Below, piece after piece: positions 8,711 to 16,649 of a stretch of DNA of 64,000 nucleotides; within the stretch, counting starts at the first letter, position 1; every line of letters starts with the position of its first letter. The DNA comes from Haloplanus salinus (GTDB lineage Archaea; Halobacteriota; Halobacteria; Halobacteriales; Haloferacaceae). The position numbers and the translations under genes are program-made. The stretch spans positions 1,178,001 to 1,242,000 of the forward strand of contig NZ_QPHM01000001.1 in NCBI RefSeq assembly GCF_003336245.1, written 5' to 3'. The notes under the pieces are model-generated. The model saw nothing but the letters and a program-made list of their open reading frames with translations, made no database searches and had not been told where the DNA came from.

Positions 8711-8716
8711 TTTAAT
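8711..8716 (+). promoter_or_regulatory. TATA box of the ArlD/E-like gene
   Basis: TTTAAT, preceded by a purine-rich BRE-like CGAAGG, lies about 32 nt before the GTG at 8746. This supports that GTG as the start of a leaderless transcript. Confidence 0.5.
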
Positions 8717-8745
8717 TTCCGGGCGCCCGTACGCGTGGACGTTCC

Positions 8746-9261
8746 GTGGCTATCGACCCTCGAAACTACGACCTCGACGAACTCCGCGCGGCCAGCGTCG
8801 GCCAACCGTCGCTCGGCGGGCGCGACGACTGGCCCGAAGCGTGGGTCGACGCGGCGGCCGACGGCGACGAGTCGGCGGCGACTGACGACGACGGCGACCC
8901 CGGTCGGCCGGCCGCCGCCGTCGCTTTCGAGACGGCCGTCACGCGCGACCTCGCAGCGCTCGACGGGGAGGCAGTGGGGCGACCGTATCTCCCCGCCCTG
9001 CCCGCGTCGCTCCCCGCCGAGGCGCTGCTCTTCGAGTGGCTGGAGTTTCTCGTCCTGCAAGGGGGTCACGAATCGGCCGCCGACGCCCTCGACTTCTACG
9101 AACGAGTAGGGTGGCTCGGGAGCGACGCCGCCGAGATGCTCGATCGGTATCTCGCGGGCCTCGACGACCCGCGGGGCGACGCGGCGAGCGGCCTCGGGGC
9201 CGACGACCACCGGGTGAGCCTCCACTACATCGCGCGGCTGGCGTCCTGTTCGCAGCACTGA
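8746..9261 (+). CDS. ArlD/E (FlaD/E)-domain protein
   Basis: A 171-residue protein with a charged, disordered N-terminal half and a C-terminal FlaD/E domain at about 85-165 (LLFEWLEFLVLQGG, ALDFYERVGWLG, DHRVSLHYIARLAS). In euryarchaea such domains belong to cytoplasmic archaellum proteins that link the motor to chemotaxis; haloarchaea also carry stand-alone paralogues away from the archaellum locus, and this appears to be one. It lies directly before the salactin-type actin gene on the same strand, but that gene has its own promoter. Confidence 0.75.
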   Translation: MAIDPRNYDLDELRAASVGQPSLGGRDDWPEAWVDAAADGDESAATDDDGDPGRPAAAVAFETAVTRDLAALDGEAVGRPYLPALPASLPAEALLFEWLEFLVLQGGHESAADALDFYERVGWLGSDAAEMLDRYLAGLDDPRGDAASGLGADDHRVSLHYIARLASCSQH

Positions 9262-9274
9262 GAATCGCGGGCGT

Positions 9275-9287
9275 GATTATTTATCAT
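9275..9287 (+). promoter_or_regulatory. TATA box of the salactin-type actin gene
   Basis: GATTATTTATCAT is centred about 29 nt upstream of the ATG at 9310. It is the best TATA box in this part of the window and implies a leaderless, independently transcribed gene. Confidence 0.65.
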
Positions 9288-9309
9288 CCCCCCGAGTAGC
9301 CGCGGCCGT

Positions 9310-10407
9310 ATGAGCGAAGCCGACGCGGAGACGGAAGCCGACCCGGAGCACGAGGAGGCCGAGGCGGGCGGAGACGGCGACGAGCCGATCCCTATCGGCG
9401 TCAAACTCGGGAGCACGCGGACGGTGATCACGATTCCCGAGGACGACGGCTTTCGGACGATCAAGACCCTGACCTGCCTCGCCACCTACGAGGACGTGAT
9501 CACGGGCGAGGAGAAGGTACTCTACGGCGAGGAGGCGGCGACGGAGTATCCCGACCGGGTGCAGTACACGCTCCGCTCCGGCCTGCCCGAAGACGAGTCG
9601 CGGGCGGAACTCACGTCGACGTTCTTCGAGGAGGTCATCCGAGCCAACGACGTCCCCGAGGACAGCGCCGTCGTCTACGCCATCCCGACCATCGACAACG
9701 AACGCGGGTTGGAGAACCTCCAGTCGGTCATCGAGGGGAGTTCCATCGGCGAGGCGCTGATCCGAAGCTACCCGGAGTCGCTCTGTGGCTCGGTGCCCGC
9801 GCTGGGCGACGGCTTAGAAGCCGTCGACGACATCTTCGTCACGGTCAACCTCGGCTCGACGAACCTCGAAGCCTCCGCGTACCGGCGGGGCGAACAGCTC
9901 ATCCCGTTCACCACCGGCGCCGTCACCGGCAACGAGGTGGACCGGATGATCGCCAACTACGTCGAGGAGGAGACGCAGGGACGGGTGAACATCGACAACA
10001 CCACGGCCCGCGAGTACAAGGAGAACCACGCCGATTTCGTGGATTTCGAGCCGTTCACCGACGTGATCCAGCAGCCCGGCGGCGGCTCCCACGAGTTCAC
10101 CATCGAACGCAGCGTCATGGACGCCGTCGACGAGTACGTCGACGACGCCGTCGAGGAGATCGCCAACGCCTTCCTGCCCGAACTCGCCAACGACTACATC
10201 AAAGTGTACCAGCTCGCGCTGGACCGCCCCATCGTCCTCACGGGCGGGATGGCCTGCATCCCCGGCATCGTCGAGGAGTTCGAGAAGCGACTGAGCGAGG
10301 AACTCCAGCGCGAGGTCGAGGCGGTGGCGCCCGACGAGCCGGCGAAGTCCGCGGCGGTCGGCGCCCAGCGCATCGCCGAGCGACTCGTCGCCGCCGACGC
10401 GTACTAA
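9310..10407 (+). CDS. Salactin/volactin-type archaeal actin homologue
   Basis: A 365-residue member of the actin/Hsp70/MreB ATPase superfamily resembling haloarchaeal actins such as salactin of Halobacterium. After an acidic tail of about 28 residues, phosphate-1 (IGVKLGSTRTVITI), phosphate-2 (VTVNLGSTNLEASAYR) and the adenosine loop (PIVLTGGMACIPGI) follow in actin order. Such proteins form dynamically unstable cytoplasmic filaments and affect cell shape or low-phosphate growth. The very acidic N-terminus is typical of halophilic adaptation. Confidence 0.85.
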   Translation: MSEADAETEADPEHEEAEAGGDGDEPIPIGVKLGSTRTVITIPEDDGFRTIKTLTCLATYEDVITGEEKVLYGEEAATEYPDRVQYTLRSGLPEDESRAELTSTFFEEVIRANDVPEDSAVVYAIPTIDNERGLENLQSVIEGSSIGEALIRSYPESLCGSVPALGDGLEAVDDIFVTVNLGSTNLEASAYRRGEQLIPFTTGAVTGNEVDRMIANYVEEETQGRVNIDNTTAREYKENHADFVDFEPFTDVIQQPGGGSHEFTIERSVMDAVDEYVDDAVEEIANAFLPELANDYIKVYQLALDRPIVLTGGMACIPGIVEEFEKRLSEELQREVEAVAPDEPAKSAAVGAQRIAERLVAADAY

Positions 10408-10581
10408 GGACACGGTCGTTTCGGTTCGACCGGGCGGCCGTGCCTGGCCACGCCCGCACGCCGGCGGGCCGTCCGCCGCGGCGTCGCGCTCGTACCCGTC
10501 CAACTCGGCACCCTCCCCGCACAGGTCCACGGGCGCGACCGGACCGACGACGCTTTGCCCCGCCCGCGTCAGCGATGGGGT

Positions 10582-10920
10582 ATGAAACAGGCGATCGTCG
10601 CCCGAACCGACCTCGGCATGGGGCAGGGAAAGCTCGCCGCGCAGGTCGCCCACGCCTCGCTCTCGGCGTACGAGGACGCCGACGAGCGTACCCGCCGGGC
10701 GTGGAAAGGCGAGGGACAGAAGAAAGTCGTCCTGAAAGGGAGCGGCGAGGCCGAACTGTTCGAGCTAGCCGACGCCGCCGAACGGGGCGGCCTGCCGAAC
10801 GCAATCGTCCGCGACGCCGGCCACACCCAGTTGGACCCGGGAACGGTGACGGCCCTCGCCGTCGGCCCCGGCGACGACGAGGCGATCGACCGCGTGACGG
10901 GCGACCTGTCGCTGTACTGA
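10582..10920 (+). CDS. pth2: Peptidyl-tRNA hydrolase Pth2
   Basis: A 112-residue archaeal/eukaryotic-type Pth2 that releases tRNA from drop-off peptidyl-tRNA. Recognisable segments are [20 protein letters not shown] (N-terminal strand and the catalytic-loop lysine/glutamine region) and [27 protein letters not shown], the family's conserved core. The ATG at 10582 was chosen because [10 protein letters not shown] is the family start; an in-frame extension back to 10555 adds only a basic string. The 174 bp before it contain nothing I can identify. Confidence 0.93.
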   Translation: MKQAIVARTDLGMGQGKLAAQVAHASLSAYEDADERTRRAWKGEGQKKVVLKGSGEAELFELADAAERGGLPNAIVRDAGHTQLDPGTVTALAVGPGDDEAIDRVTGDLSLY

Positions 10921-11098
10921 ACGCCGGCCGGTCGCAGGGTCCTCACCCCTCTAGCGGCGACTCTCCCACCCCGTCCGCGGCGGTGGACTCCGCCGTTCCG
11001 CTGCCGCCCGTGCCGGCTCCGGAATGCGCACAGCCGGCCGGCGCCAAGCCGGGGGCCTCGACCACGCGAATTAAGCCCGGGGACGACGAGTCGCGGAT

Positions 11099-11749
11099 AT
11101 GTCGCTCGTCGCCGCCGCCGTCGCCGGAAGCGCCCTCGGCGCGCGCCATGCGCTCGAGACGGACCACCTCGCAGCTATCGTGACGCTCGTCGACGGCGAG
11201 GGGACGGCCCGCCCAAGCGTCGTCGGCGTCTCGTGGGGCGTCGGCCACACCATCCCGATCGCCGCGCTCGGGCTGACTTTCCTCCTCCTCGGCGTCAGGC
11301 TCCCGTCCTCGGCGACCACGCTGGTCGAGGCCGCCGTCGGTATCGTCCTCGTCTACCTCGGGGGGCGGCTGCTGGCGGGGGTCCTCGGCTACCGCGAACA
11401 CGACCACGGCACGCCTCCGCTCCACGGACACCTGCGGGTCGGCGCCCTGTCGCTTGGCGGTGGGCACGTCCACCTGCACGGCGACTCGTTTCTGGTCGGC
11501 GCCCTCCACGGCGTCGCGGGGAGCGGCGCGCTGGTGGTCGCGCTGGTCGCCGCCGCGCCGGACCTCCCGACCGGCGTCGCCTTCCTCGGCGCTTTCGGCG
11601 TCGGGTCGGTAGCGACCATGGCGGCGGTGTCGGCAGTGTGGGGGCGGACCCTCGGGGCCGGCGCCCGGCGCACCCTCAGTGGACTCGCCGGCGTCGTCGG
11701 CGTCGGCGTCGGCTGCCTGTTGCTGGCCGGGGTGGCCGGCCTCGTCTGA
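11099..11749 (+). CDS. NicO/UreH-type nickel-cobalt transporter family protein
   Basis: A 216-residue membrane protein with about six helices. The N-terminal helix bears [14 protein letters not shown], close to the HX4DH signature of NiCoT/NicO permeases, and a histidine-rich loop ([23 protein letters not shown]) sits in the middle, consistent with divalent metal binding. Nickel or cobalt export or uptake is the likely role, but the metal is not determined. AATTAAGCC about 26 nt upstream is a plausible TATA box. It lies 61 bp before truD. Confidence 0.8.
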   Translation: MSLVAAAVAGSALGARHALETDHLAAIVTLVDGEGTARPSVVGVSWGVGHTIPIAALGLTFLLLGVRLPSSATTLVEAAVGIVLVYLGGRLLAGVLGYREHDHGTPPLHGHLRVGALSLGGGHVHLHGDSFLVGALHGVAGSGALVVALVAAAPDLPTGVAFLGAFGVGSVATMAAVSAVWGRTLGAGARRTLSGLAGVVGVGVGCLLLAGVAGLV

Positions 11750-11810
11750 CCGCCGACCGTCGAACCGACAGCGTATCCCGTCGGGGACGCGAATCGAAGG
11801 CACCGATCCG

Positions 11811-13145
11811 ATGCGCGAGGCACACCCACTGGAACGGCAGGTCGGCATCGACTACTACGTGAGCGACGGCCCCGGCGTCGGTGGACACCTCCGCGACGCT
11901 CCGGCGGACTTCCGGGTGCGTGAGATCGAAGCGATGGAGCCGGAGCCGCTCGACTCCGACCCCGGCGCCTACCCCCACCTCCTCGTTCGCTCGACGCTTA
12001 CCGACTGGGACACCAACGACTTCGCGAGCGCGCTCTCGTCGGGCCTCGGGATCAGCCGCGAACGCGTGTCGTGGGCGGGGACGAAGGACAAACGCGCGGT
12101 CACGACGCAGCTGTTCTCGATTCGGGGCGTCGAACCCGCCGGCCTGCCCGACCTCTCGGGGGCCGACATCGAGGCGCTGGGGCGAATCGGTCGTAATCTG
12201 GAGTTCGGCGACCTCGCGGGCAACGCCTTCGAGATTCGGATTTCCGACCCGGAGCGGCCCGCAGCGGTGGACGCCGTGACCGACGCCCTCCGCGGATTCG
12301 GTGGTGGACGCGTCGCCGTCCCCAACGTCTTCGGCCACCAGCGCTTCGGGAGTCGCCGGCCCGTCACCCACGAGGTCGGCCTCCACATCGTCCGCGAGGA
12401 GTGGCGCGAGGCGGTCCTCGCGTACGTCGGCAACCCCGCGGAGTCGGAACCCGAACGAACCCGGGAGGCGCGCGCGACGGTCGACAAAGTGGCGGCAGGC
12501 ACCGACCCGGACTGGCGGGTCGCCCTCGACGCGACGCCGGGTCACCTCGGCTACGAACGGTCGATGCTCCACGCACTGGTCGAGAACGGCGGCGAGGAGC
12601 CGGCGGACTTCCGATCGGCGCTCGAAACCGTCCCGTGGAACCTCCAGCGACTCTTCGTCAACGCGGCGCAGTCATACGCGTTCAATCGGATGCTTTCCGA
12701 GCGTCTGCGCCGTGGCCTGCCCTTCGACCGCCCGGTCGCCGGCGACGTGGTGGCGTTCGCCGACGCCGACGCGCCCGACTGGCTTCCGGTGCCCGACACC
12801 GACCGCCTGCAACGGGTGAGCGAGGACCGGGTCGACGTGATCCGCCGGCACTGCGAGCGCGGCCGCGCGTTCGTCACCGCGCCGCTCGTCGGGACCGAGA
12901 CCGAACCGGGCGACGGCGAGCCCGGCGACATCGAGCGCGCGGTGCTTGACGACCTAGCCCTCGAACCCGCCGACTTCGACCTCCCCGGCAACTTCGAGTC
13001 GACGGGGACGCGACGGGCGATTCTGGTCGGGGCCGACCTCGACGTGGCACGTGGCCCCCTCACCCTCTCCTTTTCGCTGCCGCGGGGGTCGTATGCGACG
13101 GCGGTCCTGCGGGAGTATCTGAAAGCCGACCCGCGGGACCTCTAG
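11811..13145 (+). CDS. truD: tRNA pseudouridine(13) synthase TruD
   Basis: TruD converts U13 of tRNA to pseudouridine. The 444-residue protein has the family catalytic segment [12 protein letters not shown] with the nucleophile at Asp93, the [19 protein letters not shown] block, and a large inserted TRUD domain around residues 165-390 typical of archaeal enzymes. The ATG at 11811 was chosen since [16 protein letters not shown] matches the family start; the open frame upstream overlaps the NicO gene. Confidence 0.93.
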   Translation: MREAHPLERQVGIDYYVSDGPGVGGHLRDAPADFRVREIEAMEPEPLDSDPGAYPHLLVRSTLTDWDTNDFASALSSGLGISRERVSWAGTKDKRAVTTQLFSIRGVEPAGLPDLSGADIEALGRIGRNLEFGDLAGNAFEIRISDPERPAAVDAVTDALRGFGGGRVAVPNVFGHQRFGSRRPVTHEVGLHIVREEWREAVLAYVGNPAESEPERTREARATVDKVAAGTDPDWRVALDATPGHLGYERSMLHALVENGGEEPADFRSALETVPWNLQRLFVNAAQSYAFNRMLSERLRRGLPFDRPVAGDVVAFADADAPDWLPVPDTDRLQRVSEDRVDVIRRHCERGRAFVTAPLVGTETEPGDGEPGDIERAVLDDLALEPADFDLPGNFESTGTRRAILVGADLDVARGPLTLSFSLPRGSYATAVLREYLKADPRDL

Positions 13146-13264
13146 GCCGTCGTCGCGGCGGCGAGGCCGACGAGAGTCCGAAGATGGGGGCTCGTGCGTG
13201 GGCCGTGCGAACGGAGTCGGGTGTCGAGGGACGCACTTATCAACGCGGGCCGACTGCCACGAGC

Positions 13265-13987
13265 ATGGAGTGTGGGCGGTGTGGCTCCCCGCTTGATCGA
13301 CCGGGCGACTACTGTCTGGTCTGTCACACCGCCAACTGCGACGCCGTCGTCGTCGACATCGCTGAGGACCGCGCCCACCTGACGATGCTCGACGGGGAGG
13401 CGGTGGTGGGCGAGACGACGATCACTACCCGGCCGGAGGAGGACGGGGAGGCACGGGTGATCGAGCGGCGGAACTTCGCGGGGTTGATCGCCGACGAACT
13501 GCGCCGGAAGCGGCCGGAGACGGTGTTCGCGGCGGGCGACCGGGAGATCATCCGCGCGGTGCGGGCGGAGACCCACTACGAGTTCTACCGCGTCGCCGGC
13601 GAGGACCCGGTGGCGGCGGTGCTAGAGCGGCGCGGCGACCGAGCGCTGGAGGTGGTGGAGACGCCGCCCAAGGAGAAACTCGGCGGCCGGCACACGACGC
13701 TGATCGGCGGGCGGACGGGCCGGCGGGCCATCTCGACTGTAGCCGAACATCCGCACGTAAAAAAGATCGTCCCCGGCCCGATCGACGCGGGTGGGACGGG
13801 GTCGCAGTCCGGGCTGCGCGCGAAGGTGACGCGCGCGGACGGCAACGGCAACGTGCGTCTCCTCCTGCGCGACGGGTCGAGCGTCCAAGAGAACCGGATC
13901 GTGACGACGGCGATGGACCGGGAGACGGGCGAACGCGTCCGCGACGACCTGAACGAGGCGTTGGCGGCCGCCGACCTGCAGGACTGA
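13265..13987 (+). CDS. DUF2103 family zinc-ribbon protein
   Basis: A 240-residue archaeal protein. Two zinc-binding pairs are at the N-terminus (CGRC, CLVC with a following C) and a large alpha/beta domain follows with VKKIVPGPIDAGGTGSQSGLRAKVTRADGNGNVRLLLRDGSS, which fits DUF2103. A nucleic-acid or translation role is suggested by the ribbon but not known. The ATG at 13265 puts the ribbon at residue 3; the in-frame extension to 13184 lacks family character. Confidence 0.85.
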   Translation: MECGRCGSPLDRPGDYCLVCHTANCDAVVVDIAEDRAHLTMLDGEAVVGETTITTRPEEDGEARVIERRNFAGLIADELRRKRPETVFAAGDREIIRAVRAETHYEFYRVAGEDPVAAVLERRGDRALEVVETPPKEKLGGRHTTLIGGRTGRRAISTVAEHPHVKKIVPGPIDAGGTGSQSGLRAKVTRADGNGNVRLLLRDGSSVQENRIVTTAMDRETGERVRDDLNEALAAADLQD

Positions 13988-14043
13988 GCGGCCCGTGATC
14001 GAACGGTCGCTTTAATCAGGGTCCAGCCACGAACACCGGCCGA

Positions 14044-14766
14044 ATGGCCGGAACACTGGTCCAAGCGTTGTCGTACACGATGTTGGCTGTCGTGGCCGCG
14101 TTGGTCGGGGGCGTGATCGCCGTCTACCGACCGCCGGGGGCACGGATGGAGAGTAACGTGCAGCATCTCGCGGCCGGCGTGGTCATCGCCGCCGTCGCCG
14201 CCGAACTGTTACCGGACGTCCACAACCGGGCGCCGCTGGTCGTCGTCGTCGGGTTCGCCATCGGCGTCGCGACGATGCTCGGAATCCACCGACTGAGCAA
14301 GGTCATCGAGAAACGGGACGTCGGCGGGAGTTTCGCCGGCGCCGCCGGCTTGCTCATCACCGTCGGCATCGACATGCTCATCGACGGGGTGCTCATCGGC
14401 GTCACGTTCCTCACCGAGGCCGCGACCGGCGTCCTCATCGCGGTGGCGCTGGCCATCGAGGTGCTCTTCCTGGGCGTCGCCGGCGTCGTCGCGTTACCGG
14501 CCGGCGTCGGGACCCTCCGCAAACTCGCCGTACCGGCGGCGTTCGGTGGGTTGCTGACGGTCGGCGTGACCGTCGGCGTCCTCGTCCTCGAGGGAGTGAC
14601 CGGAGCCCCCATCGCCGTCATCCTCGCGTTCGGCTCCGCGGCGCTACTGTATCTCGTCACCGAGGAGTTGCTGGTGAAAGCACAGAAGGTGCCCGAGACG
14701 CCGGTGTCGACGACGCTGTTTTTCCTCGGGTTCCTCTCGATTTTCCTGCTCGATATGATGCACTGA
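14044..14766 (+). CDS. ZIP-family metal transporter
   Basis: A 240-residue protein with about eight membrane helices and ZIP-type metal sites: AAGVVIAAVAAELLPDV in one helix, and GIDMLIDGVLIGV plus AIEVLFLGVAGV in later helices, where His of the classical HNxxD site is replaced by D/E/N-rich residues. It likely moves a divalent cation such as zinc into the cytoplasm. CTTTAATC about 30 nt before the ATG is a plausible TATA box. Confidence 0.82.
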   Translation: MAGTLVQALSYTMLAVVAALVGGVIAVYRPPGARMESNVQHLAAGVVIAAVAAELLPDVHNRAPLVVVVGFAIGVATMLGIHRLSKVIEKRDVGGSFAGAAGLLITVGIDMLIDGVLIGVTFLTEAATGVLIAVALAIEVLFLGVAGVVALPAGVGTLRKLAVPAAFGGLLTVGVTVGVLVLEGVTGAPIAVILAFGSAALLYLVTEELLVKAQKVPETPVSTTLFFLGFLSIFLLDMMH

Positions 14767-14822
14767 TCGGGCGGGGCCAACTCGTAGGGTTTATCCGTTC
14801 CCTCCCGGTATGAGGCGGTACT

Positions 14823-15095
14823 ATGGCCGAGAACAAGGCACGCAGCACCGGGAGCGCGGGCCGATTCGGCGCGCGATACGGGCGTGTCGCCCGTCGGCGC
14901 GTCAAGGAGATCGAAGCAGGGATGCAGAACGCCACGCTCGACGGCGACAGTGTCACCCGCGTCGGGACGGGCGTCTGGAAGAACGAGGAGACGGGCGAAA
15001 CCTTCACTGGCGGGGCGTACCGCCCCGAGACGCCCGGCGGCCGTACCGTTCGACGGTCGATCCGCGCGGCGCTGGCCACCGACGACGACGAATAA
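14823..15095 (+). CDS. rpl37ae: 50S ribosomal protein eL43 (L37Ae), cysteine-free
   Basis: A 90-residue large-subunit protein beginning the archaeal eL43-rpo12-pcc1-pfdB-DUF3194 block. [20 protein letters not shown] and the C-terminal [22 protein letters not shown] are typical of eL43. Standard archaeal eL43 has four Cys forming a zinc ribbon in the middle; here the aligned positions around [25 protein letters not shown] contain none. Length is normal, so this is substitution rather than deletion. A TTTATCC box lies 30 nt upstream, supporting the ATG at 14823. Confidence 0.92.
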   Translation: MAENKARSTGSAGRFGARYGRVARRRVKEIEAGMQNATLDGDSVTRVGTGVWKNEETGETFTGGAYRPETPGGRTVRRSIRAALATDDDE

Positions 15096-15096
15096 C

Positions 15097-15231
15097 ATGA
15101 GCTACAAATGTTCCCGGTGTAAGCGTGATGTCGAACTCGACGAGTACGGCGGCGTTCGCTGCCCGTACTGCGGCCACCGGGTGCTTTTGAAAGAGCGCGC
15201 GCCGACGATCAAGGAAGTCGACGTCGAGTAG
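15097..15231 (+). CDS. rpo12: RNA polymerase subunit Rpo12 (RpoP)
   Basis: A 44-residue subunit of archaeal RNA polymerase, homologous to eukaryotic Rpb12. It has the zinc ribbon CSRC-x14-CPYCGHRVL and the family end LKERAPT, ending KEVDVE. The ATG at 15097 follows the eL43 stop by one base, indicating translational coupling in the same operon. Length matches the family. Confidence 0.95.
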   Translation: MSYKCSRCKRDVELDEYGGVRCPYCGHRVLLKERAPTIKEVDVE

Positions 15232-15233
15232 CG

Positions 15234-15509
15234 GTGTTCGTCGACGACGCGCCACACACCCTCTCTTTGCGGTTCGCGTACGCCACCGAGCGGCGCGCCC
15301 GGATCGTCGAGCGGAGCGTTCGCGTCGAGGTGGGGGAGATCGACGACGACCGCTCGGCCGCCCGGGTCGAGCGCGAGGGCCGGACGGTCCGGGTCCGGAT
15401 CGGTGCGGCCGACCTCGTCGCCCTGCGTGCCGGGGCGAACACGTGGCTGCGACTGCTGGACGTGGCGGAGGCGGTGTCGGCCGATACCGCGGACTCGTCG
15501 GGAGCCTGA
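15234..15509 (+). CDS. pcc1: KEOPS complex subunit Pcc1
   Basis: A 91-residue dimerisation subunit of KEOPS, which makes t6A37 on tRNAs reading ANN codons. The ferredoxin-like fold pattern (LSLRFAYATERRARIVERSVRVEVGEI, then VRVRIGAADLVALRAGANTWLRLLDVAE) is typical of Pcc1. The GTG start at 15234 follows rpo12 by 2 bp. Its place between rpo12 and prefoldin beta is conserved in euryarchaea, which supports the call. Confidence 0.88.
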   Translation: MFVDDAPHTLSLRFAYATERRARIVERSVRVEVGEIDDDRSAARVEREGRTVRVRIGAADLVALRAGANTWLRLLDVAEAVSADTADSSGA

Positions 15510-15587
15510 TCCCGTCGCGGGCTGCCGATCACGCCGGCGCGAGCGGGAATACGGGGCTTTTTCACTCCGGGACCCAACGATCCGCCC

Positions 15588-15977
15588 ATGCAAGGCAATC
15601 TGCCGCCGGAGGCCCAGGAGAAAATCGAGGAACTACAGGACCTGCAGGAGACGGCCCAGCAGGTTGCGGCCCAGAAACAGCAGGCCGAAACCGCGCTCAA
15701 CGAGTCCCAGACGGCGCTCGACGCGCTCGAAGGCATCGACGAGGACACCGAGATGTATCGCGAAGTCGGCGAACTCCTCGTCTCCACGGAGTACGACGAC
15801 GCCTGCGACGACCTAGAGGAGAAAGTCGAGAGCCTCGAGGTTCGCGTCGAGCAGCTTGGCAAACAGGAAGAGCGCGTCCGCGAGCAGTTCGAGTCGCTCC
15901 AGCAGGAACTGCAGCAGATGCTGCAGGGCGGCGCTGGCGGCGGCCCGATGGGGCCGGGCGGCGCCGGCGGCGCGTAA
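15588..15977 (+). CDS. pfdB: Prefoldin subunit beta
   Basis: A 129-residue beta subunit of the hexameric prefoldin chaperone that hands unfolded chains to the thermosome. Two long coiled-coil helices (about 8-50 and 75-112) flank a beta-hairpin region ([18 protein letters not shown]), and a flexible glycine-rich tail ([16 protein letters not shown]) ends it. A GCTTTTTCAC box about 30 nt before the ATG suggests its own promoter within the cluster. Confidence 0.93.
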   Translation: MQGNLPPEAQEKIEELQDLQETAQQVAAQKQQAETALNESQTALDALEGIDEDTEMYREVGELLVSTEYDDACDDLEEKVESLEVRVEQLGKQEERVREQFESLQQELQQMLQGGAGGGPMGPGGAGGA

Positions 15978-15981
15978 GGCC

Positions 15982-16242
15982 GTGGGCGAGCCCGACGACG
16001 AGACCGTCGTTCGGACGGCCGCCGAAGCGGCCGAAGGAGTCGTCTTCGCCCACTACCGCCAGTCGGACGTGCGCGACCTCGACGTGACCGTGACGTTCGA
16101 GGAGGGCGTCCTCGACGTCGACGTCTACCTGAACGCCCCGGACGCCGAGGACGGGGCGGACCCCGAGACGGTCGCCGACGAGGCGGCACGCGCGGCGCGG
16201 GACGCCGTCGACGACTTGTTCGGCGTCGGTGGCGCGGCGTAG
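15982..16242 (+). CDS. DUF3194 family protein
   Basis: An 86-residue protein that follows prefoldin beta by 4 bp. It matches DUF3194, a small alpha/beta family found downstream of pfdB in euryarchaea (VVRTAAEAAEGVVFAHY, then DVTVTFEEGVLDVDVYLNAP). The GTG at 15982 is the natural start, since the open frame before it lies inside pfdB. No function is known; cotranslation with prefoldin suggests a folding-related or ribosome-related role, which is inference. Confidence 0.85.
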   Translation: MGEPDDETVVRTAAEAAEGVVFAHYRQSDVRDLDVTVTFEEGVLDVDVYLNAPDAEDGADPETVADEAARAARDAVDDLFGVGGAA

Positions 16243-16649
16243 CCGTCTGCCGGTAACACGAGCTAACCTGGCGGTGGTCGTCGACGAAACGGCGTCGACG
16301 GCGTTCTTTCTTTCCCACCCTTTCGCTCCCGGACCCGGGTGGAGCGATCGAACGATGCGAGGCGAGGCGTGTCGCGCGTTCCTGCGGAGCGCTGCAGCGG
16401 TCGCCGGGGTGGCGGCCGTGCCGACCGCCGGCGCCGCGGGCCGCGCGTGGCCGCGTGCGGAGGCACCCGTGGATGTGTGCCGTGGCGACACGGAGGGGTG
16501 ACTCGGGGGACCGCACCCGGCGGACCGACCCCGACGCCGTCGTCGACGCGGACGCGAGGTCGTCGATGCCGGCGGGGCCGTTCTCGACGACGAGATCGGT
16601 GGCACGGGCGGCGGGCAAGGTACTTCTGTAGCGCAGTCCAACGACGTGT
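16243..16649. other. 400-bp gap with a possible Tat-signal remnant
   Basis: No convincing gene. A 48-codon ORF at 16355-16501 starts with a basic/hydrophobic stretch (CRAFLRSAAAVAGVAAVP) like a Tat or Sec signal but with CR instead of a twin arginine, then stops. The coding-like reading does not continue in one frame afterwards, so it may be the head of a decayed exported-protein gene. No clear TATA box precedes it. The end of the gap carries the promoter region of the Hvo_1808-type gene. Confidence 0.35.

Noticed and set aside
14810-15100. A 96-codon open frame starting 13 nt before the eL43 gene.
   Set aside because: Out of phase with eL43, whose family sequence, start and TATA spacing are clear.
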